DNA from: JAENVT01 sp039931555
GTDB lineage: Bacteria > Actinomycetota > Acidimicrobiia > Acidimicrobiales > Ilumatobacteraceae
Length of the DNA stretch: 64,000 nucleotides
Assembly: GCA_039931555.1 (NCBI GenBank)
Contig: JBDTRP010000041.1
Span: 1-64,000 of the forward strand
Direction of reading: 5' to 3'
In this document: piece after piece, positions 59,978-64,000 of the stretch
Layout: each line of letters starts with the position of its first letter
Position numbering within the stretch: position 1 is the first letter of the stretch
Notes under the pieces: model-generated
Told to the model about the DNA's origin: nothing
The model's database searches: none
The model's input: the letters and a program-made list of their open reading frames with translations, nothing else
Made by a program: the position numbers and the translations under genes

Positions 59978-60783
59978 TGCTCGCTCTGGTGGTCACGGTC
60001 GACAGCGACGACGCCGACCTCGCCTCCGATGCGCTGTGGACGATGGGCGTCGTCGCGATCGAGGAGCGATCCATAGCCGGTAGCGTCGAGCTGTGGACCT
60101 CGTTGGGGGACGATGGCGACGTTGTGATGGCGGCCGCGTCCGATCGGTTGGCGCAGTGGTCATGGCGAATCGTGGAGGTCGACGAGACCGTTGCCGACAC
60201 GTGGCGGGCGCATGCGGTGCCGGTCTTCGTCGATCCCGATCTGGTGATCTGTCCGGCGTGGGTGGCCTTCGAACCCGGAGCCGGTGTGCGGGTGCTGCGG
60301 ATCGAGCCGGGATCGACGTTCGGCATGGGCGATCACCCGACCACGATGCTGTCCATGAGCGCGATTCACGCAGCGATGTTCGAGGGAGCACGTGTACTCG
60401 ACGTGGGCTGTGGTTCGGGAGTCCTGTCGGTCGGTGCCTGTGTGTTGGGCGCATCGCATGCCACTGCGATCGACATCTCACCGGCCTCGATCCCCGTCAC
60501 CCGCGCCAACGCCGAAGCGAATGCCGTCGCCGATCGAATCGAGGTGTCGAACGCGCCATTGGCCGACATCGACGGGCGGTTCGACATCGTCGTCGCCAAC
60601 ATCCTCGCGCCGGTGCTGATCGATCTCGCCGACGACGTTCGCCGTGTCGTCGCGGCCGGTGGCGTCGTGATCATCAGTGGTGTGCTGGCGGACCGCCATC
60701 GCCACGTCGAAGAAGCGCTGCATCCCCTGCGACAAACGCGCCGGCGCACGCTCGACGGCTGGGCGGTGCTAACCCTGCAGTAA
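59977..60783 (+). CDS. prmA: ribosomal protein L11 methyltransferase (PrmA family)
   Basis: 268 residues from GTG 59977, which shares a base with the carbonic anhydrase stop codon. The short N-terminal substrate domain is followed by the PrmA hallmark IEPGSTFGMGDHPTT, the SAM loop VLDVGCGSGVLS and the VVANILAPVL motif. It trimethylates ribosomal protein L11. The 3' end overlaps the convergent kinase-like gene by 15 bases. Confidence 0.9.
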   Translation: MLALVVTVDSDDADLASDALWTMGVVAIEERSIAGSVELWTSLGDDGDVVMAAASDRLAQWSWRIVEVDETVADTWRAHAVPVFVDPDLVICPAWVAFEPGAGVRVLRIEPGSTFGMGDHPTTMLSMSAIHAAMFEGARVLDVGCGSGVLSVGACVLGASHATAIDISPASIPVTRANAEANAVADRIEVSNAPLADIDGRFDIVVANILAPVLIDLADDVRRVVAAGGVVIISGVLADRHRHVEEALHPLRQTRRRTLDGWAVLTLQ

Positions 60784-61815
60784 CGGGCTCACATCGAGGG
60801 TGTCGAGCGCCGGCAGGTAGCTGCGCACGGCATCGCGCCGGAACTGGGTGCACAGATCGTGACGGAAGAACCGGGCTCCTTCGCGCACGACGTAGTTGAG
60901 GATGAAGAAGCGGTAGACCTCGGGCAGGAAGGCGACCTCCTCGTTGCTCATCGGAAAGACGCCTCGGTACGCGTCGAGGAAGGCGAGGAACGACGGTTCG
61001 ACCAGCGTGTGTGGACCATACGTGAACCGGGTGCGGTCGCCGGTGCTGCTGGAGACCCGCGACAGGAAGTAGAAGTCGAGCAGCCGCGGCTCGATGCGGA
61101 ACCAGTCGTAGTCCCACCGGCTGTACAAGCGGAATCGGCCATCGGTATGCGTGTCGACAGAGAAGTTACCGAGGTTCCAGTCGATCAGGATCGGGATCTT
61201 CGGCCATTCGTCGTAGCCGACTTCCACCAGACGTTCGAGGAAGCGGTGAGTGTGCTTCCACAAGACGGCGATGGCTTCCGGCGGCAGATCGAAGTTGCGC
61301 GGCGCGAAGGGGCTCTCCAGCAGATCGAGCAGGTGGATCGCGTCGCTCTTGATCGTCTTCGACGCGCTCGGTAGCAGCGGGGCGATCTCGGCACAGGCCA
61401 GATGGAACTCGGCCATCTCGGTGGCCAGGTTGACGATCTGCGCGCCCGACAGGATGCGGGGGAGGGCATCGCGGCGTGGGACGTCGTCGTAGAGCACGGC
61501 CCACATGTGCTGGTCGTACCAAGTGAAGACGCGGCCGTCACGGCTCCAGATGTCGGCCAGCATGCCGGTGAACCTGGTTGCGTGGAGCAACCCTGCGCAG
61601 CGGTTGAGCTGCTCGTGGTCCTCGACGAACAAGAAGTACGATCCGTACGACGACACCTTGCTGATGACGGTGGACTCGTCGTCGAGGTGCAGCCGGTAGA
61701 CACGGTTCGTCGACACGTTGGCGCTGACCTCGTCGGCCGCGGTGATGGTTCGGTCGTCGCCATACGCGGCCCAGGCCGCGTCGACAGCCTGGCGGTGGGA
61801 GGACTCGCCGCTCAT
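60769..61815 (-). CDS. kinase-fold (APH/choline-kinase-like) protein
   Basis: 348 residues. ILIDWNLGNFSV resembles the Brenner motif of aminoglycoside/choline phosphotransferases, with Asp and Asn at catalytic-loop spacing but without the usual His-Gly. SRWDYDWF about 20 residues later fits the metal-binding Asp motif. The N-lobe has VYRLHLDDESTVISKVSSYGSYFLF with a candidate ATP-binding Lys. The substrate is unknown and the variant catalytic loop leaves activity in doubt. TACGAT lies 6 nt before the ATG. Confidence 0.65.
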   Translation of the reverse strand: MSGESSHRQAVDAAWAAYGDDRTITAADEVSANVSTNRVYRLHLDDESTVISKVSSYGSYFLFVEDHEQLNRCAGLLHATRFTGMLADIWSRDGRVFTWYDQHMWAVLYDDVPRRDALPRILSGAQIVNLATEMAEFHLACAEIAPLLPSASKTIKSDAIHLLDLLESPFAPRNFDLPPEAIAVLWKHTHRFLERLVEVGYDEWPKIPILIDWNLGNFSVDTHTDGRFRLYSRWDYDWFRIEPRLLDFYFLSRVSSSTGDRTRFTYGPHTLVEPSFLAFLDAYRGVFPMSNEEVAFLPEVYRFFILNYVVREGARFFRHDLCTQFRRDAVRSYLPALDTLDVSPLLQG

Positions 61816-61821
61816 GCGGCG

Positions 61822-61827
61822 ATCGTA
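61822..61827 (-). promoter_or_regulatory. -10 hexamer TACGAT for the kinase-fold gene (leaderless)
   Basis: Minus-strand TACGAT, 6 nt before ATG 61815, in the short gap after whiB. Confidence 0.4.
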
Positions 61828-61836
61828 GGCCCTCGA

Positions 61837-62142
61837 CTAGCTGACGTTGCGGGCTCGTACGCCGATCGGTGCGATCAGGCGGTAGCCGGCGCTGTGGCGC
61901 TCGTCTTCGCTCTCCCCACCCCAGAACCCGTACTCGTGGTTCGTGCGCGCGTACTCCTGGCACGCACTGTGGACGATGCAGCTGGCACACACCGACTTGG
62001 CCGCGCCTTCGCGCCGGTCCCTGGCCTGTGGCCGTTCGGCGGGTGGAGGAAAGAACAGGTGCGTGAGCCCTTTGCACGCTGCCTGGTTCATCCAGCGATC
62101 GTCTGTGAGCACTCGATGGAAGAAAATCTCCACCGCGGCCAT
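61837..62142 (-). CDS. WhiB-family iron-sulfur transcriptional regulator
   Basis: 101 residues from ATG 62142. Four cysteines hold a [4Fe-4S] cluster: Cys23 and the Cys52-x2-Cys55-x5-Cys61 group. The turn Gly-Phe-Trp-Gly-Gly-Glu-Ser (72-78) and a basic C-terminal region complete the WhiB pattern. These proteins bind sigma factor region 4 and sense redox state or NO. A GAGGGGG Shine-Dalgarno precedes the ATG and the leader is long, unlike most neighbours. Which WhiB subfamily it belongs to is not clear. Confidence 0.92.
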   Translation of the reverse strand: MAAVEIFFHRVLTDDRWMNQAACKGLTHLFFPPPAERPQARDRREGAAKSVCASCIVHSACQEYARTNHEYGFWGGESEDERHSAGYRLIAPIGVRARNVS

Positions 62143-62225
62143 AAGAACCCCCTCATGTGACTGTGTGCGGTACTGCATTTCGTGCTGCACCGGCCCCCCA
62201 GGGCACCCAATCGGCCAGCACCGCC

Positions 62226-62254
62226 AGACTAAGTCGGCGTTGACAAAGAGTCAA
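62226..62254 (-). promoter_or_regulatory. candidate whiB promoter with overlapping inverted repeat
   Basis: On the minus strand TTGACT (62254 to 62249), a 17-nt spacer and TAGTCT (62231 to 62226) resemble a housekeeping promoter, giving a leader of about 80 nt. The -35 overlaps a dyad TTGAC-AAAGA-GTCAA (62240-62254), a possible regulator site. The gap between whiB and the aldolase (62143-62273) holds nothing else that I can identify. Confidence 0.4.
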
Positions 62255-62273
62255 TTGTAGATTGCAAGGAAAT

Positions 62274-63362
62274 TCAGCCGAGGAGGTGCCGTATCCCCGC
62301 GGCGAACTGCTCGACGTCGTCGAGGGTGGTGTCCCAGGCGGTCATCCAGCGAACCTGCGACCTGCTGGCGTCCCAGTCCCAGAAGAACGCCCAGTCCTGC
62401 AGCGGTGCGATCGCCTCGGGCGGAACGCTGGGGAAGACGCTGTTCACGACCGGTGGGCCGCGGTGCACCACCGCGGCGATGTTCGATGTTGCCTCGTAGA
62501 GGTGCTGGGACATCGCATTGGAGTGCTCTGCAAGGCGAATCCAGCGATCGTCTTCGAGCAGGGCATTGAACTGTGCGGCCACGAAGCGCATCTTTGACGG
62601 CAGTTGGTTGACCTGCTTGCGCACGTACATGGCTCGCTCTGCCAGCGCCGGATTCAGGAAGATGACGGCTTCGCCACCCGCCAGGCCTGCCTTGGTGCCG
62701 CCGAAGCTCAAGACGTCGACCCCCGCATCGACCGTGAACGAGCGCAATGCCGTCAGCGTCCCCCCGAGTGCCGCGGTGGCATTGGCCAGGCGCGCCCCGT
62801 CCATGTGCACGACCATCCCGAGTTGGTGTGCAGCGTCGCACACGGCGGCGACCTCGTCGGCGGTGTAGACAGTGCCGAGCTCGGTGCTCTGGGTGATCGA
62901 GACCACACCGGGTTGGGCATGATGCATGTCGCCTTGGAAGTGTGCCAAGCCCTCGATCTGCTCGGGGCGCAGTTTGGCGTCGTCGGCCGGCGCCGGCACG
63001 ATCTTGGCGCCGAGGGCCCGCTCGGGAGCACCGGTCTCGTCGACGGAGATGTGCGCCCACTCGGTGCACAGGACGAAGTCGGCCGGGCGGATCATCGTGG
63101 CCAGCGCCATCACGTTGGCTCCCGTGCCGTTCCACACCAGGAACGCCTGCGAGGTGGGTCCGAACATGTCACGGAACCGGGCCAACGCCTCGGCCGTCCA
63201 GAGGTCAGCGCCATAGGCGACAGCGTGACCGATGTTTGCGGCGACGATCGCCTCGAGCACCGCCGGATGCGCGCCGGCCGCGTTGTCGCTCGAGAAGTCG
63301 CGCTGCGGGGCGGGCGGCATGGTGGCGATGCGCTGAGCGAAGTCGGAGTTCACAGTCGCCAT
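62274..63362 (-). CDS. ltaE: low-specificity threonine aldolase (beta-eliminating lyase family)
   Basis: PLP enzyme, fold type I, 362 residues. HMDGARLANA holds the Asp188 that contacts the PLP ring, and FGGTKAGLAGGE contains the PLP Lys224. The SSDNAAGAHP start and NGTGANVMAL match the threonine aldolase group. It cleaves beta-hydroxy-alpha-amino acids to glycine and an aldehyde, or runs in reverse. It lies 16 bp downstream of a probable amino-acid beta-hydroxylase on the same strand, so the two may act in sequence. Confidence 0.88.
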   Translation of the reverse strand: MATVNSDFAQRIATMPPAPQRDFSSDNAAGAHPAVLEAIVAANIGHAVAYGADLWTAEALARFRDMFGPTSQAFLVWNGTGANVMALATMIRPADFVLCTEWAHISVDETGAPERALGAKIVPAPADDAKLRPEQIEGLAHFQGDMHHAQPGVVSITQSTELGTVYTADEVAAVCDAAHQLGMVVHMDGARLANATAALGGTLTALRSFTVDAGVDVLSFGGTKAGLAGGEAVIFLNPALAERAMYVRKQVNQLPSKMRFVAAQFNALLEDDRWIRLAEHSNAMSQHLYEATSNIAAVVHRGPPVVNSVFPSVPPEAIAPLQDWAFFWDWDASRSQVRWMTAWDTTLDDVEQFAAGIRHLLG

Positions 63363-63378
63363 TCTGACCCGATTGGTA

Positions 63379-64000
63379 TCACAGGCCGAAGTGTGTCGTG
63401 ATGACTCTGCCGGTGCGGTCCGTCGCGCTCGGAGCCAGGTCGCTGACGACGAAGGTGCGCTGCAACCAGCGATCGAAGCCGTCGAAGCGGGCGGTGAACG
63501 GCGATCGACCGTGCACAGCGACGGCGTTGTCGACGATCAGCAGGTCGCCGGCCTCCAGCGCCACGGAGGTGTGACATGTCGCAGTCGCCTCGACCATCAC
63601 GCGGATGGCCTCGTCGGCGTGGTCGTCGATCCCCCTCATCAGGTCTGCGTCGAACACCATCGATGGTCGGTTCCGATTCCCGGTCAGCACCGCCATTGGT
63701 TCGCCGAGCACGCTGGCCCGTCCGTGCAGGTAGCTCTCGTCGGTGGCGGTGCGAAAGCGGGGTTCGAACAGCACGTCGACCACGTCGGATGGCAACTGCG
63801 GCAAGACCTCGAAGATCGACGCCAAGGTCGTTCGAGCGTGCGCGTCGCCTCGGAGGCAGAGGAGAAGCAGGTAGCGCGGCCGGTACGGATGGAACGCCGC
63901 TTCGGTGTGGAACATCAGTTGCACCTTCGACGAAGTGGAGACCTGTCGATCTGCGGCAGCCCGGGTGGGAACGATGTTCTGGACGAGGTCACCACCATGT
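63379..64000 (-). CDS. Fe(II)/2-oxoglutarate-dependent oxygenase, TauD/arginine beta-hydroxylase-like (N-terminus off the window)
   Basis: The last about 207 codons of a gene that enters from the right edge; the frame is open to base 64000. F-H-T-E-A-A-F-H-P-Y-R-P-R-Y gives the His-x-Glu metal ligands, and DNAVAVHGRSPFTARFDGFDRWLQR gives the distal His and the 2-oxoglutarate-binding Arg. These match clavaminate synthase-like amino-acid hydroxylases such as the arginine and enduracididine beta-hydroxylases. Glu rather than Asp in the metal triad is typical of that group. The substrate is inferred to be a free or carrier-bound amino acid. Confidence 0.8.
   Translation of the reverse strand, partial: HGGDLVQNIVPTRAAADRQVSTSSKVQLMFHTEAAFHPYRPRYLLLLCLRGDAHARTTLASIFEVLPQLPSDVVDVLFEPRFRTATDESYLHGRASVLGEPMAVLTGNRNRPSMVFDADLMRGIDDHADEAIRVMVEATATCHTSVALEAGDLLIVDNAVAVHGRSPFTARFDGFDRWLQRTFVVSDLAPSATDRTGRVITTHFGL

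Noticed and set aside
1..64000. tRNA, rRNA, CRISPR or riboswitch genes
   Set aside because: Gaps between genes are nearly all under 130 bp, and I found no cloverleaf, direct-repeat array or leader structure in them. Very short RNAs cannot be excluded by eye.

Overview
The window comes from a high-GC actinobacterium. The evidence is a complete Pup-proteasome locus (mpa/arc, dop, pup, prcB, prcA, pafA), a WhiB regulator, a DUF4193-like acidic zinc protein, tatBC followed by helY, and the order yajC-secD-secF-apt-rel. Combined with queA-tgt and a two-domain ThyX-like protein, this suggests the class Acidimicrobiia (Ilumatobacter-like). That placement is inferred from gene content, not from a search. 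I see no rRNA, tRNA, CRISPR array, prophage or intact insertion sequence. Coding density is very high, with many 1-4 base overlaps between stop and start codons.

Layout. 1-11.9 kb: a partial dienelactone hydrolase, then a housekeeping run on the + strand (queA, tgt, yajC, secD, secF, apt, rel, hisS, aspS). 11.9-15.9 kb: a secreted discoidin-domain protein on the minus strand, then rppH, rarA and two small membrane-associated proteins. 15.9-21.2 kb: glycolate oxidase genes glcD, glcE and glcF, with a phosphotransferase and an Nei-type DNA glycosylase between glcE and glcF. 21.2-25.7 kb, minus strand: a hypothetical gene, transketolase, transaldolase and a LOG-family protein. 25.7-32.4 kb: a split-barrel oxidoreductase, a small helical protein, a decayed transposase, a desaturase/TetR divergent pair with a palindromic operator, an ADP-forming acyl-CoA synthetase, a DacB-type carboxypeptidase and a Lon-N-domain protein. 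32.4-35.2 kb: small membrane proteins, then a tRNA T-loop modification cassette (TtuB-like carrier, TtuA, TrmI). 35.3-45 kb: a palindromic element and terminator, a ferredoxin, and the Pup-proteasome genes interrupted by 5-oxoprolinase genes pxpABC. 45-51.7 kb: two signal peptidases, a GDPD, tatB, tatC, helY and a lipid-kinase-like domain. 51.7-60.8 kb: an MDR oxidoreductase, an M20 hydrolase, the double ThyX-like protein, an acidic zinc protein behind a perfect CRP-type site, a GNAT, an enoyl-CoA hydratase, a large disordered protein, a gamma carbonic anhydrase and prmA. 60.8-64 kb, minus strand: a kinase-fold protein, whiB, a threonine aldolase and a partial Fe(II)/2-oxoglutarate hydroxylase.

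The clearest pattern that gene calling does not explain is a TANNNT hexamer placed 6-9 nt before the start codon of more than 20 genes or operons. This indicates widespread leaderless transcription and helped choose several GTG starts. The most interesting biology is (i) the TtuB/TtuA/TrmI T-loop cassette, whose carrier ends in Gly-Gly-Ala instead of Gly-Gly, beside the Pup system; (ii) the tandem ThyX-like protein, whose two halves each keep a different part of the RHRx7S signature; and (iii) a probable amino-acid beta-hydroxylase next to an aldolase that cleaves beta-hydroxy amino acids.
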